This document shows positions 49,553 through 58,326 of a stretch of DNA of 64,000 bases, one piece after another (within the stretch, counting starts at the first letter, position 1; the number at the start of each line of letters is the position of its first letter). This DNA is from Acetobacteraceae bacterium (GTDB lineage: Bacteria; Pseudomonadota; Alphaproteobacteria; Acetobacterales; Acetobacteraceae): the NCBI GenBank assembly GCA_027482245.1, contig JAIXWG010000038.1:186001-250000 (forward strand). Direction: 5' to 3'. A program made the translations under genes and the position numbers. The notes under the pieces are model-generated. The model was given only the letters and a program-made list of their open reading frames with translations. It searched no databases and had not been told where the DNA came from.

Positions 49553-49594
49553 GACATGGTCGCGCGGCTGTGACGGCCGCGCCCTTGCCTGATC

Positions 49595-49608
49595 ATAAGC
49601 ACGCTTAT
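49595..49608. promoter_or_regulatory. ATAAGC-AC-GCTTAT palindrome, probable MarR operator
   Basis: A perfect 6-base inverted repeat with a 2-base centre lies 29 bases before the marR start and is AT-rich against a GC-rich background. MarR repressors bind such palindromes over their own promoters, so this is likely the autoregulatory site for the marR-emrA-emrB operon. TTATAAAT overlapping its right end may be the -10 region. Confidence 0.65.
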
Positions 49609-49637
49609 AAATAGCGCTGCCTGTGATGAGGCATGCC

Positions 49638-50102
49638 ATGGACCGCCCGGACCACAACCTCGGCTTCCTGCTGCACGATACCGCCCGGCTGCTGCGCAAG
49701 CGGTTCGAGCAGAAGGCCCGCGCCATCGGCCTGACCCGCGCCCAGTGGCAGGTCATGGCGACGTTGGCGCGCAACGAGGGCCTGCACCAGGGCGCCCTGG
49801 CCGATATCCTGGAGATCGAGCCGATCACCCTGGTCCGCATCCTGGACCGGCTGCAGGCCGCGGGCCTGATCGAGCGTCGCCTGCACGCCACCGACCGGCG
49901 GCTGCGCCTGCTGCACCTGACCGATGCCGCCCACCCGATCCTGGCCCAGATCCAGGAGATCGGCCGCCAGACGCGGGAGGAAGCCTTCGCCGGCATCCCT
50001 GCCGAGGAGCGGGAGCGGCTGCTGCACATCCTGCTCGCGACCCGAGCCAACCTGACCGCGCCCGCGCCGGAAGAGGCGGGGGAGGAAGCCCGCCATGGAT
50101 AA
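49638..50102 (+). CDS. MarR-family transcriptional regulator
   Basis: The 154-residue protein is a winged-helix MarR regulator: LTRAQWQVMATLARNEG, the recognition part ITLVRILDRLQAAGLIERR, and the wing TDRRLRLLHLT. The ATG at 49638 has GAGG six bases upstream; GTG 49623 and ATG 49626 are alternatives. It is the first gene of an operon with a membrane-fusion protein and a DHA2 exporter, and should repress the operon until bound by an aromatic or lipophilic inducer. Confidence 0.9.
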   Translation: MDRPDHNLGFLLHDTARLLRKRFEQKARAIGLTRAQWQVMATLARNEGLHQGALADILEIEPITLVRILDRLQAAGLIERRLHATDRRLRLLHLTDAAHPILAQIQEIGRQTREEAFAGIPAEERERLLHILLATRANLTAPAPEEAGEEARHG

Positions 50103-51258
50103 CGCCCGCACCACCACCGCGCCCCATCTGCGCGAAGTGAAGGCCGAGGCGCCGGAACGCACGCTCGTCACCCCCGTGGGGGAGGCGCCGAAGCCGCCCC
50201 CGCCACCCCGCCGCTGGCTGCGGCGCACGCTGCTGGCGCTGGGCCCGGTCGTCCTGCTCGGCGGTGGGCTCGCGATGTATCTCGATGGCGGGCGCTATGT
50301 CTCCACCGACAACGCCTATGTCCGTGCCAGCAAGCTCAACCTGACCACCGATGTCGCCGGCATCGTCGCGACGGTGGAGGTACGGGACAACCAGCGCGTG
50401 GAGCGCGACCAGGTGCTGTTCCGGCTGGACCAGGAGCCTTTCCGCATTGCGCTGGCGGGCGCGGAGGCGGAACTCGGCCAGGTGCGGAACGAGATTGCGT
50501 CCCTGCAGGCCACCTGGCGGCAGGCGCTGGCGCAGGTGGAGCAGGCGCGCACCGATATCGAGTTCACCGCAACCAATCTGGCCCGCCAGCAGGACCTGGC
50601 GCGCCGTGGCGTGGCCGCGCAGGCGACGCTCGACCAGGCGCGGCGGGAGGCCGACCAGGCGCGGGACCGCGTGACGGTAGCCCAGCGCCAGGCCGATGGC
50701 GCGCTGGCGCAGCTCGGCGGCCATGCCGATACGCCGGTCGAGGAGAATCCGCGCTACCTCGCGGCGCTCGCCCGCGTGGACCGCGCGCGGCGCGACCTGC
50801 GGCGCACCGTCGTCACCGCGCCGATGGCCGGCACCGTCACCAACGTGAACGCCCTGCAGCCCGGGCAGTACCTGGCCGCGGCGCAGCCCGCCTTCTCCCT
50901 CGTCTCCGCCGAGCATGTCTGGATCGAGGCCAATCTGAAGGAGACGGACCTCACCTGGCTGACGACCGGCAATGCGGCGACCGTGGCGGTGGATACCTAT
51001 CCCGGCCGGCCCTTCCCGGCACGGGTGGACAGCGTCAGCCCCGCCACCGGGGCCGAGTTCTCCGTGCTGCCGGCGCAGAACAGCAGCGGCAACTGGGTGA
51101 AGGTGGTGCAGCGCATCCCCGTGCGGCTGGAGATCGCGCCGCCCGCCGATGCGCCGCCGCTGCGCGCGGGCATGAGTGTGGTGGTCGAGATCGACACCGG
51201 CCATGAACGCAGCCTGTCCGGGCTGTGGCACGATCTGCGGCGGATGGTGGGGCTGTAG
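50095..51258 (+). CDS. emrA: EmrA/HlyD-type membrane-fusion protein
   Basis: The 387-residue protein is a periplasmic adaptor of the EmrA group. A proline-rich cytoplasmic N-terminus is followed by one transmembrane helix (residues about 43-62), then the biotinyl-lipoyl-like strand YVSTDNAYVRASKLNLTTDV, a coiled-coil hairpin (residues about 115-220) and the beta-barrel region with VVTAPMAGTVTNVNALQPGQ. It bridges the exporter at 51263 to an outer-membrane channel encoded elsewhere. It overlaps marR by 8 bases. Confidence 0.9.
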   Translation: MDNARTTTAPHLREVKAEAPERTLVTPVGEAPKPPPPPRRWLRRTLLALGPVVLLGGGLAMYLDGGRYVSTDNAYVRASKLNLTTDVAGIVATVEVRDNQRVERDQVLFRLDQEPFRIALAGAEAELGQVRNEIASLQATWRQALAQVEQARTDIEFTATNLARQQDLARRGVAAQATLDQARREADQARDRVTVAQRQADGALAQLGGHADTPVEENPRYLAALARVDRARRDLRRTVVTAPMAGTVTNVNALQPGQYLAAAQPAFSLVSAEHVWIEANLKETDLTWLTTGNAATVAVDTYPGRPFPARVDSVSPATGAEFSVLPAQNSSGNWVKVVQRIPVRLEIAPPADAPPLRAGMSVVVEIDTGHERSLSGLWHDLRRMVGL

Positions 51259-51262
51259 CGCC

Positions 51263-52756
51263 ATGGCCGCCGCCCCCCACCGCGGCGTCCTGACGGTCTG
51301 CGTGATGCTGGCGACCATCATGCAGGCGCTGGACACCACCATCGCCAATGTCGCCACCCCCTATATGCAGGGCAGCCTCTCCGCGACGCAGGACCAGGTG
51401 AACTGGGTGCTGACGTCCTACATCGTCGCATCCGCAATCATGATGCCGGTCACCGGCTACCTGGCCGGGCGCTTCGGCCGGAAGCGGCTGTTCCTGGTGG
51501 CGGTGGCGGGCTTCACCGCGGCTTCCGTCCTGTGCGGCGCGGCGCAGACGCTGGAACAGATGGTGCTGTTCCGCCTGCTGCAGGGCGTCTTCGGCGCGCC
51601 CCTCGTCCCGATGTCGCAATCCGTGCTGCTGGACAGCTACCCGCGGGAGAAGCATGGCTCGGCCATGGCTCTCTGGGGTGTCGGCGTGATGGTGGGGCCG
51701 ATCCTCGGGCCGACGCTGGGCGGCTGGCTGACGGAAACGCAGGGCTGGCGCTGGGTCTTCTACATCAACCTGCCGGTCGGCGTGTTGACCTTCATCGGCC
51801 TGTCCGCGGTGCTGTCGGAATCGAAGCGCCAGGTGCTGCGCTTCGACTGGCTGGGCTTTCTCGCGCTGTCGCTCGGCATCGGCGCGCTGCAGATGATGCT
51901 GGACCGCGGCGAATCGCTCGGCTGGTTCGATTCGGTGGAGGTGATGCTGGAAGCGGCGCTGGCGGTGCTGGGGTTCTACACCTTCATCGTCCACAGCCTG
52001 ACCGCGCGGTCGCCCTTCATCGATCCGCGGCTGTTCCAGGACCGCAATTTCAGCGTCGGGCTGATGCTGATCTTCATGGTCGGCGTGATCCTGCTGGCGA
52101 CGCTGGCCCTGCTGACGCCCTACCTCCAGCACATGATGGGCTATCCCATCGTGACGGCGGGGCTCGTGCTGGGGCCGCGCGGCGTCGGCACCATGGTCGC
52201 GATGCTGATCGTCGGCCGGCTGATCAACCGCGTGGACCCGCGGCTGCTGCTGATGACGGGCCTGATCCTCAGCGCCTGGGTGCTGCATGAGATGACGGGC
52301 TACACGCCCGACGTCTCCCGCTTCCAGCTGGTGGCGAATGGCGTGGTGCAGGGGATGGGGCTCGGCTTCATGTTCGTGCCGCTCTCCACCATCACCTTCG
52401 CCACGCTGAAGCCGGAATTCCGCACCCAGGGCACGGCACTGTTCTCCCTGTCGCGAAGCATGGGGTCGGCGATCGGCATCTCGCTCGTCATCTTCATGCT
52501 GGGGCGGAACACGCAGGTGGCGCATGCGGACCTGGCCGCGCTGGTCACGCCCTTCAACGCCGCGCTGGCGGACCCGGCCGTGCAGCATGGCTGGAACCTG
52601 GCGACGCAGGCCGGCCGGCTGGCCCTGAATGCGGAGGTGACGCGCCAGGCCACCATCATCGCCTATGCCAATGATTTCCGGCTGATGATGATGGTGGCGC
52701 TGGTCTCGATGCCGATGGTGTTCCTGCTGCGCCGGCAGCGCCCGCGCGAGGCCTAG
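51263..52756 (+). CDS. emrB: EmrB-type DHA2 family drug exporter
   Basis: The 497-residue transporter is a 14-helix MFS exporter of the DHA2/EmrB group. MLATIMQALDTTIANVA is the first helix with the conserved Asp-Thr-Thr-Ile-Ala-Asn motif, FGRKRLF is the loop 2-3 motif, and GPILGPTLGGWLTE is motif C of drug antiporters. It follows emrA by 4 bases. Substrates of the family are hydrophobic weak acids and uncouplers. Its stop shares CTAG with the opposite-strand MFS gene. Confidence 0.92.
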   Translation: MAAAPHRGVLTVCVMLATIMQALDTTIANVATPYMQGSLSATQDQVNWVLTSYIVASAIMMPVTGYLAGRFGRKRLFLVAVAGFTAASVLCGAAQTLEQMVLFRLLQGVFGAPLVPMSQSVLLDSYPREKHGSAMALWGVGVMVGPILGPTLGGWLTETQGWRWVFYINLPVGVLTFIGLSAVLSESKRQVLRFDWLGFLALSLGIGALQMMLDRGESLGWFDSVEVMLEAALAVLGFYTFIVHSLTARSPFIDPRLFQDRNFSVGLMLIFMVGVILLATLALLTPYLQHMMGYPIVTAGLVLGPRGVGTMVAMLIVGRLINRVDPRLLLMTGLILSAWVLHEMTGYTPDVSRFQLVANGVVQGMGLGFMFVPLSTITFATLKPEFRTQGTALFSLSRSMGSAIGISLVIFMLGRNTQVAHADLAALVTPFNAALADPAVQHGWNLATQAGRLALNAEVTRQATIIAYANDFRLMMMVALVSMPMVFLLRRQRPREA

Positions 52757-53946
52757 GCGACCCTCGGCGGCCGCAGCAGCGCGATGCCGACCACCAGCGC
52801 CGGCAGCCCGCAGGCAGCGAAGCCCCAGCCATGCTGGCCGGTCAGGCTGAGCACCAGCGAATAGGTCAGCGGCAGGATCAGCGCGCCCAGCTGCCCGCTG
52901 GACAGCACGCCGCCCGTGGCCGCGCCGCTCATGCCCGGCGGCGCCAGGCGCGCGGCCTCCGACAGCAGCACGCCGTGCCAGGACATGGCGGTCAGGCTGA
53001 TGCCGATCGCGGTGGTGGCGAAGAGCGCGAGCGGCCAGCCGGCGCCCGACAGGCCGAGCAGCCCCGTGCTGGCGGCCATGCCGAGCGAGAGCACCCCCAT
53101 CAGCACCCGCGGCGCCACGCGCCCGCTGCCGAGCCAGCCCCAGAAGATGCGCGCCGGCACGGCAATGGTCATGGCCAGCGAGAACACCGCCCCCGCCGTC
53201 GCCAGCCCATGGCCGAGATGCACGAGGTAGATCACGAAGAAGCCGATGAAGACCGTCTGCAGCCCGTTGAAGGCGAAGCAGGCGAAGGCGAGGTTGCGCA
53301 GCGCCGGGCTGCGCGCCACGACGACGCCGGACAGCCAGAGGTCGCTGAGCCTGAAGGCACGCCCCGGCATGCGGTCATTGTCGAAGGTGGCGCGCAGCGG
53401 CTGCAGCGCCACGGCGAAGACCAGGCAGAACAGGGCCGCGATCTCCAGCGTCGCGCGCCAGCCGAGCCAGGCCGTCAGCCACGGCCCGACCAGGCCCGAC
53501 AGCAGCAGCCCCGCCGGCACCGCCGTCTGCTTGATGGAGAAGACGAGCGGCGCCTGCTTCGGCGGTGAATAGCGGCCCAGCAGGTGGGAACTGGCGGGGG
53601 TGGAGACGGCCGCGCCGCCACCGCCGATGACGGCCGAGAGGATGAAGAAGATCATCGGCCCGACCGCCGCCGCCGCCAGCCCGATGGCCAGCATGACCAG
53701 CGCCAGCTGGCTCATCCGCAGCGCGCCCCAGCGCAGGATGAAGCCGCCGCAGCCCATCTGGAAGACGAGGGAGGCCGCCGCCGCCAGCCCCACATAGACG
53801 CCGGCCAAAGCGGGATCGAGGCCGAGATCGGTGATGATGGCGGGCGCGATGATGGAGGGCAGGTTGCGCCCCAGCGCCGCGCAGGTCTGCTGCAGGAACA
53901 TCGCGCCGAGGATGACGAGCAGCAGGCGTGGAATCTGGACGGCCAT
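52753..53946 (-). CDS. MFS transporter
   Basis: The 397-residue protein has twelve predicted helices of the major facilitator fold. The signature loop between helices 2 and 3 is present in a degenerate form (FILRWGALRMSQLA), and SIKQTAVPAGLLLSGLVGPWL is the helix 5 segment of an anion-type MFS carrier. No binding partner or regulator is next to it. It may transport an organic anion; substrate unknown. The ATG at 53946 has no alternative that keeps the first helix. Confidence 0.87.
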   Translation of the reverse strand: MAVQIPRLLLVILGAMFLQQTCAALGRNLPSIIAPAIITDLGLDPALAGVYVGLAAAASLVFQMGCGGFILRWGALRMSQLALVMLAIGLAAAAVGPMIFFILSAVIGGGGAAVSTPASSHLLGRYSPPKQAPLVFSIKQTAVPAGLLLSGLVGPWLTAWLGWRATLEIAALFCLVFAVALQPLRATFDNDRMPGRAFRLSDLWLSGVVVARSPALRNLAFACFAFNGLQTVFIGFFVIYLVHLGHGLATAGAVFSLAMTIAVPARIFWGWLGSGRVAPRVLMGVLSLGMAASTGLLGLSGAGWPLALFATTAIGISLTAMSWHGVLLSEAARLAPPGMSGAATGGVLSSGQLGALILPLTYSLVLSLTGQHGWGFAACGLPALVVGIALLRPPRVA

Positions 53947-54044
53947 TGCGCCTTGCCGGACGCTCCCTGGAATGGTGCCACGATAGGCGCCCCGCGCCGG
54001 GGCTGGAACCCGCTTCAGGCTTCGCCCTGGCCCGCTTCCCGGGC

Positions 54045-54467
54045 ATGATGCGGCGCATGACCGCCGACCATGTGACCTCCCCCCAATCCCCCTACGCCCT
54101 GCTGGGCGGGGAGGAAGGGCTGCGCCGCCTGACGCGCCGCTTCTACGCGCTGATGGACGAATTGCCGGAAGCCGCCGCCTGCCGCGCCATCCATCCCGAA
54201 AGCCTGGAGCAGGCGGAACAGCGCTTCTTCGAATACCTGTCCTTCTGGTTCGGCGGGCCGCCGCTGTTCCTGAAGACGCGTGGTGCGCCCATGCTGAGAG
54301 CGCGGCACCTGCACGCCCCCATCGCAGGCGCCGAGATCGATGGCTGGATCGCCTGCTTCCGCCAGGCCTGGGCCGAGCAGGTGCAGGACCCCGCGCTGAC
54401 CGAGGCGGTGATGCCGAAGGTCCTCGCCATGGCGATGCACATGCGCAACCGGGAGGATGCGGCATGA
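54045..54467 (+). CDS. Group II truncated haemoglobin (TrHbO type)
   Basis: The 140-residue protein is a 2-on-2 globin. SPYALLGGEEGLRRLTRRFY gives helix A/B with Tyr34 (B10), FWFGGPPLF covers the CD region, RARHLHAPI holds the proximal His88 and DGWIACFRQAW the Trp101 at G8 typical of group II. It should bind O2 or NO. Possible starts are ATG 54045, 54048 and 54057. Its stop overlaps the next gene start by ATGA, which ties it to the deaminase, perhaps supplying or sensing oxygen in purine oxidation. Confidence 0.86.
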   Translation: MMRRMTADHVTSPQSPYALLGGEEGLRRLTRRFYALMDELPEAAACRAIHPESLEQAEQRFFEYLSFWFGGPPLFLKTRGAPMLRARHLHAPIAGAEIDGWIACFRQAWAEQVQDPALTEAVMPKVLAMAMHMRNREDAA

Positions 54468-55813
54468 GCCTGCTGCTGCGAGGCGCCGAGGTCGTCCTGA
54501 CCATGGATGCCGCGCGGCGCGAATTGCGCGGCGGCTGGGTGCATGTGGCGGGCGGGGCGATCACGGCCGTTGGCGCGGCGGAGGAAGCGCCGCCGCCGGC
54601 TGCGGAGAGCATCGACCTGGCCGGCCATGTGCTGATGCCGGGCCTCGTGAACACGCATCACCACATGTACCAGTCGCTGACGCGCGCGCTGCCCGCGGCG
54701 CAGGATGCGGAGCTGTTCGACTGGCTCGGCGCGCTCTACCCCGTCTGGGCGCGGATGACGCCCGACGCGCTGCGCATCGCGGCCACCACGGCGATGGCGG
54801 AGCTGGTGCTGAGCGGCTGCACGACGGCCGCCGACCACCACTACATCTTCCCCAATGGCTGCCGGCTGGACGACACGATCGAGGCGGCGCGCGAGGTCGG
54901 CCTCCGCTTCCACCCGACGCGCGGCGCGATGAGCCTCGGCGAGTCGAAGGGCGGGCTGCCGCCGGATGCGGTGGTGGAGGCGGAGGATGCGATCCTGGCC
55001 GACATGGAGCGCGTGGTGGCACGCTTCCACGACCCCGCGCCCCATTCCATGCTGCGCATCGGCATCGCGCCCTGCTCCCCCTTTTCCGTCACGCGGGAAT
55101 TGATGCGGGACGCCGCGGGCTTCGCGCGGGCGCGGGGGCTGCGCCTTCACACGCATCTCGCGGAGAACGACAAGGATGTCGTCTTCAGCCGGGAGCGTTT
55201 CCGCTGCACGCCGGCGGAATACGCCGAGGAACTGGGCTGGGTCGGCCCCGATGTCTGGCACGCGCACTGCGTGAAGCTGGACGAGGCCGGCATCGCACTC
55301 TTCGCCCGCACCGGCACGGGCGTCGCGCATTGCCCCTGTTCCAACATGCGCCTCGCCTCCGGCATCGCGCCCATCCCGGCGATGCGTGCGGCCGGCGTGC
55401 CGGTGGGCCTCGGCGTCGACGGATCGGCCTCCAATGACGGCGCGCATATGCTCGGGGAGGCGCGGCAGGCGATGCTGCTGGCGCGCGTCGGCCATGGCCC
55501 CGCGGCGATGACGGCGCGCGAGGCGCTGGAGATCGCGACGCTGGGCGGCGCCCGCGTGCTGGGGCGGGAGGATATCGGCGCGCTGGTGCCGGGCATGGCG
55601 GCGGACCTCGCTGCCTTCGATGTCGGCGGCATCGACCATGCCGGCGCGGGCGCGGACCCGGTCGCCGCGCTCGTCTTCTGCACGCCGGCACGCGCCGCGC
55701 TCTCCGTCATCAACGGCCGGATCGTCGTCTGCGACGGGCGGCTGCTGACGCTGGATGAGCGCGAGCACGCCGCGCGCCACCGGGAGGCGGCGCAGGCCCT
55801 GCTACAGGGTTGA
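54464..55813 (+). CDS. 8-oxoguanine deaminase-like amidohydrolase
   Basis: The 449-residue enzyme is an ATZ/TRZ-type amidohydrolase most like 8-oxoguanine deaminase and hydroxydechloroatrazine hydrolase. Metal ligands His65 and His67 (VNTHHHMYQSLTRALPAAQD), LHTHLAEN, WHAHCVKL and the late Asp in GLGVDGSASND are all present. The stretch after the first histidines with a late Glu in the sequence fits the deaminase group. It is co-translated with the haemoglobin. Its 3' end overlaps the quinone-reductase-like gene on the other strand by 12 bases. Confidence 0.86.
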   Translation: MSLLLRGAEVVLTMDAARRELRGGWVHVAGGAITAVGAAEEAPPPAAESIDLAGHVLMPGLVNTHHHMYQSLTRALPAAQDAELFDWLGALYPVWARMTPDALRIAATTAMAELVLSGCTTAADHHYIFPNGCRLDDTIEAAREVGLRFHPTRGAMSLGESKGGLPPDAVVEAEDAILADMERVVARFHDPAPHSMLRIGIAPCSPFSVTRELMRDAAGFARARGLRLHTHLAENDKDVVFSRERFRCTPAEYAEELGWVGPDVWHAHCVKLDEAGIALFARTGTGVAHCPCSNMRLASGIAPIPAMRAAGVPVGLGVDGSASNDGAHMLGEARQAMLLARVGHGPAAMTAREALEIATLGGARVLGREDIGALVPGMAADLAAFDVGGIDHAGAGADPVAALVFCTPARAALSVINGRIVVCDGRLLTLDEREHAARHREAAQALLQG

Positions 55814-56791
55814 GGTGCAGTCCAGCACGACGTTGCCCATGACCTCGCCGCGCGCGACCGCGTCATGCGCCTCCGCGCAATCCTCCAGCGGCATGACGGC
55901 GCCGATGGCGTGGCGCAGCGCGCCTGCCTCCATCCAGCGCGTCAGCGTCGCCAGGCCCTCCGCGCGGGCCTCGGCCGGCAGGTCGTAGACGATGAAAAAG
56001 CGGATCGCGACGCCTGACAGGATCAGCGGGAAGAAGGGCAGCGCCATCTCCGGCTTGCCGCTGCCGTAGCAGGTGCAAAGCCCACCCTTCGCCACGATCT
56101 GCGGCAGCAGCGCGGCATTGGCGGCCAGGTCCACCTCCACCACGCGATCGACGCCATGGCCGCCGGTGAGGTCCCTGACCGATGCCGCCACATCCTGCTT
56201 GCGGTAGTCGATCACCGCATCGGCGCCGGCGGCGGTGGCATGCGCGGCCTTGCCGGGGCTGCTGACGGTCGTGATGACCTGCGCGGCGCCCAGCAGCTTC
56301 GCCATCTGGATGGCGTAGTGGCCGACCGCGCCGGCACCACCCGCCACCAGCACGCGCTGCCCGGCGACGCCGCCATCGACCTGCACGGCCCGCCAGGCGG
56401 TCAGCGCCGGGATGCCGAGGCAGGCGCCTTCCTCGAAGCTCGTGCCGGCCGGCAGCGCCACGGCCTGGGCCGAGGGCAGCGCGATGTAGTCGGCCGCGGT
56501 GCCCAGCGCCCGCTGCCACTGGCCGTTCCAGATCCAGACGCGCTCCCCGATCCGCGCCGCATCGACGCCTTCGCCAACGGCCTCGATCATCCCGGCGCCG
56601 TCGCTGTGCGGGATGATGCGCGGCGCCAGCATCGGCCGGCTGCCGCCCCGCGCCTTCCAGTCGGAGGGATTCGCGCCGGAGGTGGCGAGGCGCACCAGCA
56701 CCTCGCCGGGCTGCGGCGTGGGGGTCGGCATCTCGCCGACCACGATCACCTCCCGTGCCGGTCCCGTCCGCTCATACCAGGCTGCGCGCAT
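55802..56791 (-). CDS. NADPH:quinone reductase-like medium-chain dehydrogenase
   Basis: The 329-residue protein is a zinc-independent MDR of the quinone oxidoreductase group. MRAAWYERTGPAREV is the usual start; ATSGANPSDWKARGG holds the family's N-P-S-D-W box, and VLVAGGAGAVGHYAIQMAKL is the NADPH site. It is the last gene of the operon with the LeuC/LeuD-like pair and a Bug receptor, 12 bases after the receptor. It may reduce an enone intermediate. Confidence 0.87.
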   Translation of the reverse strand: MRAAWYERTGPAREVIVVGEMPTPTPQPGEVLVRLATSGANPSDWKARGGSRPMLAPRIIPHSDGAGMIEAVGEGVDAARIGERVWIWNGQWQRALGTAADYIALPSAQAVALPAGTSFEEGACLGIPALTAWRAVQVDGGVAGQRVLVAGGAGAVGHYAIQMAKLLGAAQVITTVSSPGKAAHATAAGADAVIDYRKQDVAASVRDLTGGHGVDRVVEVDLAANAALLPQIVAKGGLCTCYGSGKPEMALPFFPLILSGVAIRFFIVYDLPAEARAEGLATLTRWMEAGALRHAIGAVMPLEDCAEAHDAVARGEVMGNVVLDCTSTL

Positions 56792-56803
56792 TGTCCTGTC
56801 CCG

Positions 56804-57787
56804 CTACTGATCGAGGCGGATATTGCCGATACGGACGGCCTCGCGCGAGGTCTCCGTCTCCTCCCGGATCACGCGGGCGTAGTTGGCGGGGGTGATCTCG
56901 TCGGCGGCGGGGATCTCGGCGCCGAGGCCCAGCAGCCGCTGGTTGATGGTGGGGTCGTGCATGGCGCGGGCGAGCGCGCTGCGCAGCGTCTCGACGACGT
57001 CGGCGGGCAGGCCGGCGGGGCCGAGCAGGCCGAGTGTCGTGGTCAGCTCCGGCTGCACCATGCCGACCTCCCGCAGCGTCTCCACTTGTGGCAGCTGCGC
57101 GGCGCGGGTGGCGGAGCCGACGGCCAGGATGCGCGCGCGGCCATCGGCGTGCAGCGGCAGCGCGGTGGAGAGCTGGTCGAAGACGACGGGGATGGTGCCG
57201 GCGATCAGGTCGTTGATGGCGGGCCCGGTGCCGCGATAGGGCACATGCACCAGGCCCGCGCCCGTGCTGGCGTTGAACAGCTCCACCGCCAGATGCGCGC
57301 CGGACCCGATGCCCGACGTGCCGGCGGAAAGCTGCCCCGGCGTCGCCTTCGCCTGCGCCAGGAACTCCGCCATGCTGCGCGCCGTGATCTGGCGGGAGAC
57401 GAGCATGACGATGGGCACGCGATAGGCGATGCCGATCGGCGCCAGGTCCCGCAGCGTGTCATAGGACAGGTTCGGCATGGCGGCGGGAAAGAGCGACAGC
57501 GGGCCGGTGGAATTCAGCACCAGCGTGTAGCCATCGGGGCGGGAGCGGATCACGTTCTCCGTGCCGACGATGCCCGCCCCGCCCGCGCGGTTGTCCACCA
57601 CCACCGGCTGGCCGAGCGCCGCCGACATCGCCGGCGCCAGCAGCCGCGCGGTGAAGTCCACGTTGCCGCCAGGCGGGAAGCCCACGACGATGCGGATGGG
57701 CCGGTCGGGAAAGCGCCCTTGCGCGCGGAGCGCAGGCGCGGCGAGGGTGGCGGCGCCGGCCAGGACAAGGCTTCGGCGAGTGATCAT
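56804..57787 (-). CDS. Bug-family (TctC) tripartite tricarboxylate receptor
   Basis: The 327-residue receptor has a twin-arginine-type signal (TRRSLVLAGAATLAAPALRA), then PIRIVVGFPPGGNVDFTARLL, VVVDNRAGGAGIVGTENVI and PDGYTLV. No TctA/B gene accompanies it. It is joined by ATGA to the LeuD-like gene, so its ligand is probably a di- or tricarboxylate handled by the aconitase-family pair. Confidence 0.91.
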   Translation of the reverse strand: MITRRSLVLAGAATLAAPALRAQGRFPDRPIRIVVGFPPGGNVDFTARLLAPAMSAALGQPVVVDNRAGGAGIVGTENVIRSRPDGYTLVLNSTGPLSLFPAAMPNLSYDTLRDLAPIGIAYRVPIVMLVSRQITARSMAEFLAQAKATPGQLSAGTSGIGSGAHLAVELFNASTGAGLVHVPYRGTGPAINDLIAGTIPVVFDQLSTALPLHADGRARILAVGSATRAAQLPQVETLREVGMVQPELTTTLGLLGPAGLPADVVETLRSALARAMHDPTINQRLLGLGAEIPAADEITPANYARVIREETETSREAVRIGNIRLDQ

Positions 57788-58326
57788 GGCGTGGCTTCCT
57801 CAGTGGCTCGTTGCGCGCGGCGTTCGGCGAATTCGCGTTCCAGCAGCGGAATCACGCCGCCGGCCCGCCAGATCTGCACCATGCGGGGGGAGAAGGGTTT
57901 CGACGGTCGTGTGCTGCCATCGGCCAGCGTCACGATGCCGGTTTCCGGATCGGCGCCGATGACCTCGCCATCCCGCACCGCGCGCTGGATGCCGGGGCAG
58001 ATCATCACGGGCAGGCCGACATTCAGCGCGCGGCGCAGGAAGCCGGAATCGCAGGATTCCACGACGACGACGGCGACGCCGGAGGCGCGGATGGCGACGC
58101 TGACCTCGACATGGTTGTGATGCGCGAAGTTGCGGCCGCCGACGACGATATCGTCAGGCCGTACCTCCGCCGGGAATTCGGGGCGGAGGCGCCGGAAGCA
58201 CATGGCGCGCAGCGCCTCCTCGTCGAATTCCTTGCCGAAGCCGTCGCGGATGATGGCGAATTCGATGATGCCGTCATCGCCGGAGACATCGTCCCCGAAG
58301 ACCCAGGCGCGGCCGCGCGGGCTCAT
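57784..58326 (-). CDS. Aconitase-family small subunit (LeuD-like)
   Basis: The 180-residue protein is the swivel-domain subunit of a two-subunit hydro-lyase of the aconitase/isopropylmalate-isomerase family. WVFGDDVSGDDGII opens as in LeuD, and GGRNFAHHNHVEV stands where the family has the substrate-binding G-x-N-F-G-x-G-S-S-R-E loop; here it reads NFAHHNHVE, so the serine-arginine pair is replaced, a notable change. It overlaps the LeuC-like gene upstream by ATGA. Substrate specificity is likely to differ from isopropylmalate. Confidence 0.84.
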   Translation of the reverse strand: MSPRGRAWVFGDDVSGDDGIIEFAIIRDGFGKEFDEEALRAMCFRRLRPEFPAEVRPDDIVVGGRNFAHHNHVEVSVAIRASGVAVVVVESCDSGFLRRALNVGLPVMICPGIQRAVRDGEVIGADPETGIVTLADGSTRPSKPFSPRMVQIWRAGGVIPLLEREFAERRAQRATEEATP

